A stretch of 64,000 nt of DNA from an uncultured Lachnospiraceae bacterium. Lineage in GTDB: Bacteria > Bacillota > Clostridia > Lachnospirales > Lachnospiraceae. Each line of letters starts with the position of its first letter. Positions within the stretch are counted from its first letter, which is position 1. Location: positions 105,043 to 169,042 of the forward strand of contig CAJUAA010000004.1 of the NCBI GenBank assembly GCA_910584205.1. The letters are read 5' to 3'. Shown here in pieces: positions 7,475 through 16,055 of this stretch. The position numbers and the translations under genes are program-made. Under the pieces are notes generated by a model. The model did no database searches, had not been told where the DNA came from, and worked only from the letters and a program-made list of their open reading frames with translations.

Positions 7475-10400
7475 TCACCGTCCATTTGCCTGCCGCAGAA
7501 GCTGAGCGGCCCTGTTGAGATCTTTCGGCACGCCCCGGCCTTTCTCATAACAGTCCGCCAGGCTGCGCTGGGCCTCCGCGTATCCCTGCTCCGCGGAAAG
7601 CCCGAACCAGTAGGCGGCCAGATCCCAGCTCTGAGGGATTCCACAGCCGTTGGCATAATAAGTTCCCAGATTGTACTGGGCGTACATATGCCCCTGTTCC
7701 GCCGCCTGACGGTACCAGTAGACCGCCTGTTCCCGGTTCTGTTCCACGCCGTCTCCGTTGGCATAGCGGACGCCCAGGTCGTTCTGCGCATCCGCATAGC
7801 CCTGCTCCGCCGACTTCCGCAGCCAGAAGATCGATTCCTCCAGCGACCGGCTGACGCCCTCTCCGTTATAAAAGCACCGGGAAAGATTACGCTGTCCGAC
7901 GCACTGACCCTGCTCTGCGGCTTTCCGGTACCAGTAGACGGCCTGTTCCCAGTCCTGCTCCACGCCTTCTCCGTTGGCGTAGCAGACGCCCAGATCGTTC
8001 TGCGCATCGCTGTTCCCCTGTTCCGCCGCTTTCCGCAGCCAGAAGACCGCCCGTTCCAGAGACCGTTCCACGCCCTGCCCGTTATAATACCGCCAGAACA
8101 GGTTGTATTGGCCATTCATATGCCCCTGTTCCGCCGCTTTCCGGTACCAGTACGCCGCCCACTCCCAGCTCTGCTCTACTCCGTCTCCGCCTGAGAAACG
8201 GACGCCCAGGTCATTCTGGGCATCGCTGTTCCCCTGTTCCGCCGCTTTCCGCAGCCAGAATGCGGAGGTTTCCAAAGACCGTTCCACGCCATTTCCATTG
8301 TAATAACATAAGGACAGATTGTACTGGGCGCAGGAAAGCCCATCTTCCGCGGCCTTCCGATACCAGTAGACCGCCCGTTCCTGATCCTGCTCCACTCCGT
8401 CTCCGTTGGCATAACGGATACCCAGAACATTTTGGGCGTCGTTGTCTCCCTGCCCGGCCGCCCGCTCCAGCCAGACCGCCGATTCCTCCGGTGACCGATC
8501 GGTTCCCTGGCCGTTGTAACAGCACCAGGATAAATTGCTCTGTCCATACCGGTCTCCCTGTTCCGCGGCTTTCCGGTACCAGTAGACCGCCTGTTCCCAG
8601 TTCTGCTCCACACCCTGGCCGTTGGCGTAGCAGACGCCCAGTATGTTCTGGGCATCCACATATCCACGCGTTGCCGCTTTCTCGAACCAGTACACTGCTT
8701 CCTCGAACGACTGTTCCACGCCCTGGCCGTTAAAATACAGCCATGCCAGATTATTCTGGCTGCACGCATTGCCGCTCTCCGCCGCCTTCCGGTACCAGTA
8801 GATCGCCTGTTCCCAGTCCTGTTCCACCCCGTATCCGTTGGCATACTGGACGCCCAGATCATTCTGGGCATCTGCAAAGCCCTGCTCCGCCGCTCTCCGA
8901 TACCAGGCAGTCGCCTGGCCCTGATCCTGCTCCACGCCCTGGCCCGTACTGTAGCATCTGGCAAGCCAGTACTGGCTGTTGCTGTTTCCCTGCTCCGCGG
9001 CTTTCCGATACCAGTAGACCGCCTGTTCCCAGCTCTGTTCCACTCCGTCTCCGTTGGCATAACGGATGGCCAGCTCATTCTGAGCGTCCGCATAGCCCTG
9101 CTCCGCCGCTTTTCGAAACCATTCTGCCGCCTGTTCCGGAGATTCTTCCGTCCCCTGGCCGTTGTAACAGCGCCAGGCAAGGTTATACTGGCCAAAGACA
9201 TTCCCCTGTTCCGCCGCCTGACGGTACCACTGCACGGCCTGTACCCAGCTCTTTCTCACTCCGTCTCCGTTGGCAAAGCGCACGCCAAGTTCATTCTGAG
9301 CATCGGAATGCCCCTGCTCCGCCGCCTTCCGGAACCAGGCCGCCGCCACTTTGGGCGCCGGCTCCACGCCGTCGCCGTTGTAATAGCAAAGCGCAAGCCG
9401 ATACTGGCCGCAGGCGTCTCCCTGCTCCGCCGCACGGCGATACCACCGCACCGCTTTCTTCCAGTCCTGCGGCACTCCATTGCCGTCCGCGTAATGTTCC
9501 GCCAGCCTGGTCTGCGCCTGCGGATCTCCGTTCTCTGCGCCTGCGGTCAGCTCTTCGATCTCCTGCCGGCTCTCCTGATTCAGACGTTCCTCCAGCCGGA
9601 GCATCTCCCTGCGGCGGCTCTCCGCCTCCCGCTGCCGAAGCTCCTCTTCCTTTCTCCGAAGCTCTTCCTCTTTGCGCCGCAGCTCTTCCTCCATGCGGCG
9701 AAGCTGTTCCTCCATGGGACTGCCCGGAGAACTGTCCCGGGCAGGGACTGGTTCCGGTTCTGTCACCGGTTCCCTGTCCGGCTCCGACGCCAAAGGCTCT
9801 GATTCCTCCGGAAATTCCTGCGACATCCTGCGGATCTTCGTTTCCTGAGACAGTTCCCGGGACGGGTACAGCTTGATGTCGTTGTTTTTGTCATTGACAA
9901 AATTGCTGGTCAGAACTTCCGCGCAGTCTTCCGGCGAAAGAAACGCCTGGATGTTTGGCATGTCCCTGCATTCGGCAAAGATCAGTTCATACATGGTCGT
10001 GACGATATCGTGCCGGTCACAGATCTCGTCCAGCATGTCCCTGACCGCGTCCGCGTCCCGGTATTTCTTATAATGGCTGTCCAGCACGAACCGCTGGAAA
10101 ACCGCGCTTTCCGGCGGAGACATCTCTATGGTGTCCTTTACGCTCTCTGTCCGGACCTGGTCGGAATAGATATAGGAAAGTATCTGCTGGAGACTTTCCA
10201 TCTCCGGCTGAAGCGCCACATAGAAAACCGGAAGGGGCTTCCCGTGCCGGCGCTGCATCTTGTCCGTGCGGTTGGCAAGCTGTTCCATCAGGCACGCATA
10301 ACTGCGCATATAGCTGATGCTCAGGAATGTAATCATTCCCTTGCAGAAACTGTCGCGAAACAGGCGTTCCTGAAAATTTTTCAGCCAGCTGGCAGACTGA

Positions 10401-10576
10401 TTCTCCATAAATTCCACATCGATGTAGACGTTAATCCCCTGTTCCCTCAGTGCCAGCACGGTAGGATAGACTTTCTCCCAGTCCCGGCTGGCATAGCTGA
10501 CAAAGACATAGTCCTGATTGGGCTTCCAGCCGTTGCGCATCTGCGCATGATAATGTTGTTTTAAAGAATCATTCAT
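7475..10576 (-). CDS. TIR domain-coiled coil-Sel1 repeat protein
   Basis: This 1033-residue protein (start at MNDSLKQHYHAQ, with GGGGAGG 12 nt upstream; an ATG eight codons earlier lacks a ribosome site) has three parts. Residues about 20-130 form a TIR-like domain: YVFVSYASRDWEKVYPTV is box 1, and SYMRSYACLMEQL puts a Glu (about E98) where catalytic TIR NADases have theirs. Residues about 285-340 are a heptad-rich Arg/Glu coiled coil (EEELRRKEEELRRKEEEL). The rest is 19 tandem Sel1-like repeats of 36 residues with consensus A-x-x-W-Y-R-K-A-A-E-Q-G...YANG-x-G-V-E-Q. Sel1 arrays are protein-binding solenoids. A role as a signalling scaffold or NAD-cleaving defence effector is inferred. It follows rluD by 33 bp. 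Confidence 0.88.
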   Translation of the reverse strand: MNDSLKQHYHAQMRNGWKPNQDYVFVSYASRDWEKVYPTVLALREQGINVYIDVEFMENQSASWLKNFQERLFRDSFCKGMITFLSISYMRSYACLMEQLANRTDKMQRRHGKPLPVFYVALQPEMESLQQILSYIYSDQVRTESVKDTIEMSPPESAVFQRFVLDSHYKKYRDADAVRDMLDEICDRHDIVTTMYELIFAECRDMPNIQAFLSPEDCAEVLTSNFVNDKNNDIKLYPSRELSQETKIRRMSQEFPEESEPLASEPDREPVTEPEPVPARDSSPGSPMEEQLRRMEEELRRKEEELRRKEEELRQREAESRRREMLRLEERLNQESRQEIEELTAGAENGDPQAQTRLAEHYADGNGVPQDWKKAVRWYRRAAEQGDACGQYRLALCYYNGDGVEPAPKVAAAWFRKAAEQGHSDAQNELGVRFANGDGVRKSWVQAVQWYRQAAEQGNVFGQYNLAWRCYNGQGTEESPEQAAEWFRKAAEQGYADAQNELAIRYANGDGVEQSWEQAVYWYRKAAEQGNSNSQYWLARCYSTGQGVEQDQGQATAWYRRAAEQGFADAQNDLGVQYANGYGVEQDWEQAIYWYRKAAESGNACSQNNLAWLYFNGQGVEQSFEEAVYWFEKAATRGYVDAQNILGVCYANGQGVEQNWEQAVYWYRKAAEQGDRYGQSNLSWCCYNGQGTDRSPEESAVWLERAAGQGDNDAQNVLGIRYANGDGVEQDQERAVYWYRKAAEDGLSCAQYNLSLCYYNGNGVERSLETSAFWLRKAAEQGNSDAQNDLGVRFSGGDGVEQSWEWAAYWYRKAAEQGHMNGQYNLFWRYYNGQGVERSLERAVFWLRKAAEQGNSDAQNDLGVCYANGEGVEQDWEQAVYWYRKAAEQGQCVGQRNLSRCFYNGEGVSRSLEESIFWLRKSAEQGYADAQNDLGVRYANGDGVEQNREQAVYWYRQAAEQGHMYAQYNLGTYYANGCGIPQSWDLAAYWFGLSAEQGYAEAQRSLADCYEKGRGVPKDLNRAAQLLRQANGR
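7500..9560 (-). repeat. tandem 108-bp Sel1-coding repeats (19 units)
   Basis: Nineteen 36-codon units lie head to tail. DNA-level similarity is high between many units, for example repeated stretches encoding WYRKAAEQG and YANGDGVEQ. Alternate units seem to form two subtypes, one with W-Y-R-K-A-A and one with F/W-L-R-K-A-A, so the array may have grown by duplication of a two-unit block. Such arrays can expand or contract by recombination. The outer boundaries are approximate. Confidence 0.8.
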
Positions 10577-10609
10577 CCTCTCAGTGATCCTCCCCCACAT
10601 AAGCTGTTT

Positions 10610-11551
10610 TTATGATACAATATCCGACGGTTTTTGACAAGCCGAAAGCCTTGCCAGCAGCTTGTGGAAATAGTCCGGCAGCGGTGCCTCGGCTTCGATA
10701 TATGCCCCTGTGGCCGGGTGCACCAGGCCCAATACCCGGGCGTGAAGCGCCTGCCCTTCCAGATGAAAAGGATCCTTCGACGGCCCGTATACCGTATCTC
10801 CCAGGATTGGATGGCGGATGGACGCCATATGCACCCGGATCTGGTGCGTACGCCCGGTTTCCAGGCGGCATTCAATCAGTGTATGGGCCCGAAAACGCTG
10901 CAGCACCCGGTAATGCGTCACCGCCCGTTTTCCGTTCTTCACCCCGGCCGCCATCTTCTTACGCTCCGTCGGATGCCTGCCGATGGGCGCGTCCACCGTC
11001 CCTTCCTCTTCCCGGATGACGCCCGCCACCACAGCCACGTACCTGCGGGTGATCGTGTGCTCCTTCAGCTGGTTTGCTACATGGTTGTGAGCGCGGTCAT
11101 TTTTGCAGACCACCAGAGCCCCGGTCGTATCCCGGTCAATCCTGTGGACAATCCCGGGGCGCATGACGCCGTTAATCCCGGACAGCTGTCCCCTGCAGTG
11201 ATACAAAACCGCGTTCACCAGTGTTCCGGTCCGGTGTCCCGCGGCAGGATGCACCACCATCCCCTTTGGTTTATTCACAATCAGAAGGTCCTTATCCTCA
11301 TACAGAATATCCAGAGGAATGTTTTCCGCCGGAATGACCGGCGTCTCCGGTTCCGGAAGAAAGATCTCGATCTGATCCTCCCCGTCCACCCGGTAGCTGG
11401 CTTTCACCGGTTTCCCGTTTACCAGAACGCCGCCCTCCCGGATCAGTTTCTGAAGAAAAGACCTGGACTGGTCCGAAAGGACAGCGCCCAGGTATTTGTC
11501 AATCCGTTCATCCACGGAATTCTCGTCTGCTTCCAGCCGTATCAGGCTCAT
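10610..11551 (-). CDS. rluD: RluD-family 23S rRNA pseudouridine synthase
   Basis: Converts specific uridines of 23S rRNA to pseudouridine. The start is MSLIRLEADENSVDERID, whose ATG overlaps the lspA stop as ATGA. The longer reading frame upstream belongs to lspA in another frame. An S4-like RNA-binding domain (about 10-75) precedes the catalytic domain with HRIDRDTTGALVVCK, where the second Asp of the RxDxxT motif is the nucleophile. The C-terminal GRTHQIRVHMASIRHPILGD block is also present. It forms a lspA-rluD translationally coupled pair, common in Firmicutes. RluD as opposed to another RluA-group member is inferred from this neighbourhood. Confidence 0.92.
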   Translation of the reverse strand: MSLIRLEADENSVDERIDKYLGAVLSDQSRSFLQKLIREGGVLVNGKPVKASYRVDGEDQIEIFLPEPETPVIPAENIPLDILYEDKDLLIVNKPKGMVVHPAAGHRTGTLVNAVLYHCRGQLSGINGVMRPGIVHRIDRDTTGALVVCKNDRAHNHVANQLKEHTITRRYVAVVAGVIREEEGTVDAPIGRHPTERKKMAAGVKNGKRAVTHYRVLQRFRAHTLIECRLETGRTHQIRVHMASIRHPILGDTVYGPSKDPFHLEGQALHARVLGLVHPATGAYIEAEAPLPDYFHKLLARLSACQKPSDIVS

Positions 11552-12066
11552 TTCTTTTCCCTCTTTCCTTTGTTCAGCAGGCGGTTCAGATCCTCGTCCC
11601 GGTAGACAAACAGAATCAGAACTGCCAGCACCGCCGTTCCCACGCTCACATAGATATCCGCCACATTGAAGATGGGAAAATTGATCAGGCTGAAATAGAA
11701 AAAATCCACCACATAGGACAGCCGGAGACGATCGATCATATTTCCCCATGCGCCGGCAAGGATAAAGACGGCGATAATCCTGAGCGGCAGAAACATCCGG
11801 TCCTCCGACACATGGCGGAAAAAGTAAAGAGCTGCCGCGAATACCAGAAGCCCGGTCAGAAGAAAGAACATCTGCTGTCCCTGGAGCATCCCGAACGCTG
11901 CCCCCCGGTTCTCCAGATACCGAAGTTCAAACACCCCGTCCCACAGGACATACGCGTCCCTGCCTTTCAGAAACCGGACTGCAAGACTTTTTGTCCACTG
12001 ATCAAAACCGATCAGGAGCAGCGTCAGAAGAGCGGCTGCCCACTGCCGGTACATCCATCTGTTCAT
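11548..12066 (-). CDS. lspA: lipoprotein signal peptidase II
   Basis: This inner-membrane aspartyl protease cleaves prolipoprotein signal peptides. The 172 residues from MNRWMYRQWAAALL contain four membrane helices. The two catalytic Asp motifs are present, GNMIDRL and FNVADIYVSVG, and NRGAAFGM is the conserved substrate-site loop. Its start overlaps the aroB stop and its stop overlaps the rluD start, both as ATGA, so three successive genes are translationally coupled. Its substrates in this window include the lipoprotein candidates at 16.5, 58.0 and 61.6 kb. Confidence 0.95.
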   Translation of the reverse strand: MNRWMYRQWAAALLTLLLIGFDQWTKSLAVRFLKGRDAYVLWDGVFELRYLENRGAAFGMLQGQQMFFLLTGLLVFAAALYFFRHVSEDRMFLPLRIIAVFILAGAWGNMIDRLRLSYVVDFFYFSLINFPIFNVADIYVSVGTAVLAVLILFVYRDEDLNRLLNKGKREKK

Positions 12067-13205
12067 GTCCTGTTCTCCTTCTCTCTGTCTTTTGCACCGG
12101 GATGTTCCCGGCGGCATACATACCGAACAGCTTCCAGAAGCTCTTCGTCCGACACATCCTTTGCCACAAACGCTTCCCCGATTTTCTTAAGCAGTACGAA
12201 CTTAATCTTTCCCGCTTCCATCTTCTTATCCAGCTTTGTGGCTTTCAGAACCTCCTCCGGCTGAAGGCCCGACACCCGGACCGGGAGTCCGTATCCGGAC
12301 AGAAGCGCTTCTGTCCGTCTGTGTTCCTCCTCCGTAAGGAACCCCCGCTTCCAGGAGATCCAGGACGCCGCCGCGCATCCGATAGACACGCATTCTCCGT
12401 GCTGCAGTTCAAAGTCCTTCAGCTTCTCCACTGCGTGGCCTGCCGTATGGCCGAAATTCAGCCATGCCCGGATGCCCTGTTCTGTAGGATCTTCCTCCAC
12501 TACCTGCTTCTTGATCCGGCAGCTTTCATGGATCATATGCAGCAGGCTCTTGTAGTCTCCTTCCATCACCGGACCGCAGTGTTCCAGAAGCCAGTCAAAA
12601 TACGCCCGGTCCTGGATCAGGCCGTGCTTGATGATCTCCGCCATGCCGGAGGAAAATTGTCTCTTGGGAAGGCTTTTCAGTACCGAAAGATTCATATAGA
12701 CAAGCTTCGGCATATGGAACGCCCCTACCATATTCTTGTAGGCGTCAAAATCCACGCCGGTCTTTCCGCCGATGCTGGAATCCACCTGCGATAACAGCGT
12801 GGTCGGGATCTGTATAAAATCAACCCCCCGCAGATAGGTGGCCGCGGCAAATCCGGTCAGATCCCCCGTAACGCCTCCTCCCAGAGCCGCCAGCATGTCC
12901 TTCCGGTCGTATGCCTCCCGGATCAGGTGTTCATAAAGGCTGCGTACCGTATCCAATGTCTTGTGTTCCTCTCCCGCCGGAAAGACATACAGGGAGACTT
13001 TTTTGCAGCACTCTTCCAATATCTTTTTCACAGGCTCTGCATACAGCTTCGCCACAGCGGAATCCGTCACGATACAAAGTTTCCTGTTCTCAGGATGAAG
13101 CTCCTTCAGGGCTTCGGTCAGTTTTACAAAATCCGGCTCCAGCCAGATCGAATAGCAGGGTTTTCCGTCTTTCTTTACTTCCAGTTTTCTGCTGTTCTGG
13201 TTCAT
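12063..13205 (-). CDS. aroB: 3-dehydroquinate synthase
   Basis: Second step of the shikimate pathway: converts DAHP to 3-dehydroquinate with NAD+ and a divalent metal. The start MNQNSRKLEVKKDG has AGGAGGG nearby; a reading frame extension of 26 codons upstream has no support. NAD-binding LGGGVTGDLTGFAAATYLRG (about 104-123) and IPTTLLSQVDSSIGGKTGVD are diagnostic. The metal ligands fall in AEIIKHGLI and FGHTAGHAVE, near HGECVSIG. The 380-residue length is a little above typical because of a longer N-terminus. No other shikimate gene is nearby. It sits in a mixed operon between sepF and lspA. Confidence 0.95.
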   Translation of the reverse strand: MNQNSRKLEVKKDGKPCYSIWLEPDFVKLTEALKELHPENRKLCIVTDSAVAKLYAEPVKKILEECCKKVSLYVFPAGEEHKTLDTVRSLYEHLIREAYDRKDMLAALGGGVTGDLTGFAAATYLRGVDFIQIPTTLLSQVDSSIGGKTGVDFDAYKNMVGAFHMPKLVYMNLSVLKSLPKRQFSSGMAEIIKHGLIQDRAYFDWLLEHCGPVMEGDYKSLLHMIHESCRIKKQVVEEDPTEQGIRAWLNFGHTAGHAVEKLKDFELQHGECVSIGCAAASWISWKRGFLTEEEHRRTEALLSGYGLPVRVSGLQPEEVLKATKLDKKMEAGKIKFVLLKKIGEAFVAKDVSDEELLEAVRYVCRREHPGAKDREKENRT

Positions 13206-13243
13206 GATCCCTCCTGTTTTCCATAAAAAAACTGCCGCAAAAT

Positions 13244-13291
13244 ATGGTTCCAGGCGTCCGATCCGGCCAGCCGGCGGACACATGAAACCAT
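13244..13291 (-). other. structured intergenic RNA between sepF and aroB
   Basis: In the minus-strand transcript ATGGTT pairs with AACCAT around nested GTCCG/CGGAC and CCGG/CCGG stems. A T7 run follows about 12 nt later, just before the aroB ribosome site. This may be a weak terminator or attenuator, or only transcript structure. No riboswitch family is recognised. Confidence 0.35.
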
Positions 13292-13324
13292 CTCTCCTGT
13301 GACAGTCTCTTTGATCTTCTGTAA

Positions 13325-13846
13325 CTATATGGTTGGAATATCAAACGCACCGGATATGATATCCTGAAAATCTCCGGAGATATCTACGCTCTTCGGCGTC
13401 ATGATAAATATGTAATTGGATACTTTCTGAAGATTTCCTCCAATCGCATAACAGGACCCCGACGCAAAATCGATGATGCGCTGCGCCAAATCCACATCCA
13501 GCCCTTCAAAATTCAGGACCACCGTGCATTGACTGAGCAGCGTATCCGTAATTTCCCTTGCCTCGTCGAACAGCGTGGGCTTAAATACGCAGACCTCCAT
13601 CCCGCTGCTGGTCTTCCGGGAACGCATGGGGGTGATTCTGGACTGCTGCTTTACGTTCCTGACCTTGCTGGACTCCGTTACCAGATCGTCTTCCATATCA
13701 TAATCATAGTCCCGTTCTTTCTTTTTGAACACACTGCCCCGCTTCGGCCGCTCTTCCTCATAGTCATCATCAAAATCATCATAATCGTCATCGTAGTCGT
13801 CGCCGCCCAGATGCATGGTATCCATGATTTTATCTAAAAATCCCAT
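13325..13846 (-). CDS. sepF: cell division protein SepF
   Basis: SepF binds FtsZ and membrane and aligns Z-ring filaments in Gram-positive bacteria. The 173 residues start with a membrane-binding helix (MGFLDKIMDTMHLGG). A very acidic Asp/Tyr linker (about 17-60) and the C-terminal SepF/DUF552 fold follow: EVCVFKPTLFDEAREITDTL through LNFEGLDVDLAQRIIDFASG. It follows ylmE by 12 bp, the usual ylmE-sepF pairing. The Asp-run linker is more acidic than in B. subtilis. Confidence 0.95.
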   Translation of the reverse strand: MGFLDKIMDTMHLGGDDYDDDYDDFDDDYEEERPKRGSVFKKKERDYDYDMEDDLVTESSKVRNVKQQSRITPMRSRKTSSGMEVCVFKPTLFDEAREITDTLLSQCTVVLNFEGLDVDLAQRIIDFASGSCYAIGGNLQKVSNYIFIMTPKSVDISGDFQDIISGAFDIPTI

Positions 13847-13858
13847 ACTGATTCTCCT

Positions 13859-14551
13859 TTACACGGTATAATTGCGGTCGCCGAAAATGCCGGTTCCCAC
13901 GCGTACCATTGTTGCTCCCTCCTCAATGGCGACCTGATAGTCTCCGGTCATACCCATTGACAACACATCCATATGTACATTATCAATGTTTTTCATTTTA
14001 ATGTCAACAGCCAATTTACATAATCTTCGAAATATCGGACGATTTGCTTCCGGATCCTCCACATACGGAGCGATCGTCATCAGCCCCTGGACATGGATGT
14101 TTGGCAGAAGCGCCGCCTTTCTGACCAGTTCCTCCGTATCCTCGACCTTCACGCCGAACTTGCTTTCTTCTTCCGCCACATTTACTTCCACCAGTATGGA
14201 CGCCTGTATGTCCTTTTTTACGGCCTCTTTGCTGATCTCCTCCGCCAGCCGCAGGGAATCCACGGAGTGGATCAGCACCGCCCTGCCGACCACATATTTC
14301 ACTTTATTCCGCTGAAGATGTCCGATGAGATGCCAGCGCAGGTCCTTCGGAAGCTGTTCGTATTTTTCACACAGCTCCTGCACCTTGTTTTCGCCAAAAT
14401 CTACCGCTCCGGCATCCACCGCTTCCCGGATCATGGAAACCGGCTTGGTCTTGCTGACCGCGATCAGCGTCACTTCCGACCGGTCTCTGCCGCTCCGTTC
14501 ACATGCTTTCCGTACGTTTTCTTCCACGTCCCTGTAATTTTCCGCGATCAT
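13859..14551 (-). CDS. ylmE: YggS/YlmE-type PLP homeostasis protein
   Basis: A PLP-binding fold III barrel without known catalytic activity. The family (YggS/PLPBP) keeps vitamin B6 and some amino-acid pools in balance. The PLP lysine is K34 in IAVSKTKP. Other family blocks are FGENKVQEL, WHLIGHLQRNK, SVDSL and the phosphate-binding C-terminus LSMGMTGDYQVAIEEG...VRVGTGIFG. The 230-residue length is typical. It lies 11 bp after the HlyD-like gene and 12 bp before sepF. Confidence 0.94.
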   Translation of the reverse strand: MIAENYRDVEENVRKACERSGRDRSEVTLIAVSKTKPVSMIREAVDAGAVDFGENKVQELCEKYEQLPKDLRWHLIGHLQRNKVKYVVGRAVLIHSVDSLRLAEEISKEAVKKDIQASILVEVNVAEEESKFGVKVEDTEELVRKAALLPNIHVQGLMTIAPYVEDPEANRPIFRRLCKLAVDIKMKNIDNVHMDVLSMGMTGDYQVAIEEGATMVRVGTGIFGDRNYTV

Positions 14552-14562
14552 TTTACACTCTC

Positions 14563-15972
14563 CTATCTGTAGACGACTTCGTCTTCCGACACTGCCTCTC
14601 CGTTTAACACGATTCTGTCATATACCGTCAGACCATAGCTGGTTCCTTCCTCCACCAGCGTAAACTCTTCATTCTGGTACAGAATGTTGATCTGCCGGAA
14701 CTGGGTGTACCCTTTATTGATATTGTAGACCCCCTGAAGGGTACGGTTCACTCCGATCTGGAACCGCTCCTGCGTATCCGGCTCCACCAGATACGCGCCC
14801 ATGGGAAGCTTTTCTTTTCCATCGGAAACATCCGATTCTCTGGGATCTACATAATAGTTTTCCTCATCTGCATAATACAGGGTTGTTGTCACAAATTCTA
14901 CAGAAGCCTGTCCGTTCTCGTCGTAGACTTCCTTCATGAACCCCTTTTCATCCTCCTGTTCCACCAGAAATTTCTGCGGAATCAGATAGAATTCTTTCTC
15001 CACAATGGCGCTGTTGGGAATCTTCAGTCCCGTCTCGTCATCGATCAGAAACTCCACCTCGATATACCGAAGATCCGCAAAACGGACCATGGAATTGTTG
15101 AAGTCCAGTCTGGCACAGGGCGTCGCCCCCACATAGATCACGGAGAAATCCGCCCACGCGGTCGTATGGTCCCTTGTAAATTCCACTTCCAGGAACTTTC
15201 GTTCTTCCTGCTGAAATCCCGCCGCCTCTTCCTCACTGAGCGGGATGACCAGGCTCCATTTTTCTTCGGTAGCCAGCTTGTACACCGGCTCTCCCTCCTG
15301 GATCAGCTCTTTTTTCAGATTCTGTTTTTCGTAGCCGGAAGGGTCCAGCATCTCTTCGGTCAGTCCTTCCACGGTCAGATCCTCGAAGCCGTCCATATAG
15401 TATTCCAGTATCCCGATGTTCTCCGGATAGACCCGCGTGAACATGGAATCCTCCCCTGCATCCTCCAGACTCTCCAGCATATTCTGGTTCATCAGATCCA
15501 TGACAGAACCCTGAAGGGAGGACTGGAAATCATAGGTTCTGGAAAATTCCAGCTCGTTATACTCGCTCATATAGCTGCGGATGCTTCCTCTGATGACGGA
15601 AAAATTATCATCGGTCAGATCCACGTTTTCCGCATTCTGCCGGATCAGCGCATTGATCTCTCCCTTTTCATCGATCGTGTAGACCAGCGAGGAACCGGAT
15701 ACCCGTTCCCCTTCTCTCGCGTAATAGCTCACATAGCCGGAAGTCCCCGCGTAGTAGACGGATTCCTGCCGGACTGCCACACCTGTGTAGGTATGGTTGA
15801 CTGCCAGGCTTCCGGCACTGACCTCATATCCGGCAATGTGCTCCGTGCTCATGCCCATATAACAGACCACACAGATATAGACCGCAACCGCGCCGAAAAA
15901 GACAAGGTCAATGTTAATCGGACGTTTTCTTCTTACGCTGACAATCTTACTTCTCTTTCGGCGCCCTGCCAT
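14563..15972 (-). CDS. HlyD-like membrane-fusion/adaptor protein
   Basis: One N-terminal membrane anchor follows a strongly basic start (MAGRRKRSKIVSVRRKRP, then hydrophobic about 20-40). A large extracytoplasmic part follows, including a biotinyl/lipoyl-like hairpin (YAGTSGYVSYYAREGERV, about 75-92) and a C-terminal barrel region. This matches HlyD/RND adaptor proteins, which normally bridge an inner-membrane transporter to the outside. No ABC or RND partner is encoded here. Its fixed place beside ylmE-sepF suggests a cell-envelope or division role and not efflux (inference). The 469 residues include an insertion of about 150 residues (DLMNQNMLESLEDAGED...) between the hairpin halves. Confidence 0.8.
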   Translation of the reverse strand: MAGRRKRSKIVSVRRKRPINIDLVFFGAVAVYICVVCYMGMSTEHIAGYEVSAGSLAVNHTYTGVAVRQESVYYAGTSGYVSYYAREGERVSGSSLVYTIDEKGEINALIRQNAENVDLTDDNFSVIRGSIRSYMSEYNELEFSRTYDFQSSLQGSVMDLMNQNMLESLEDAGEDSMFTRVYPENIGILEYYMDGFEDLTVEGLTEEMLDPSGYEKQNLKKELIQEGEPVYKLATEEKWSLVIPLSEEEAAGFQQEERKFLEVEFTRDHTTAWADFSVIYVGATPCARLDFNNSMVRFADLRYIEVEFLIDDETGLKIPNSAIVEKEFYLIPQKFLVEQEDEKGFMKEVYDENGQASVEFVTTTLYYADEENYYVDPRESDVSDGKEKLPMGAYLVEPDTQERFQIGVNRTLQGVYNINKGYTQFRQINILYQNEEFTLVEEGTSYGLTVYDRIVLNGEAVSEDEVVYR

Positions 15973-15994
15973 GCAACATACTCCTCCATATCAC

Positions 15995-16033
15995 CAAAAA
16001 TAAAACGGATGTCCTCTTTTCGGGCATCCGTTT
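15995..16033 (-). terminator. rho-independent terminator after the small P-loop gene
   Basis: AAACGGATG (16003-16011) pairs with CATCCGTTT (16025-16033). On the minus strand the stem is followed by TTTTATTTTT. It separates the P-loop gene from the HlyD-like gene. Confidence 0.8.
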
Positions 16034-16055
16034 GTATGTATCGGTCTCAAAACTC

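Noticed and set aside
7500..9560. CRISPR-like array
   Set aside because: The units are 108 bp, contiguous and coding, with no spacers and no cas genes.
7406..9876. Several long plus-strand and alternate minus-strand frames across the Sel1 repeats
   Set aside because: They are shadow frames produced by the high-GC periodic repeat; the Sel1 frame alone gives a recognisable protein.
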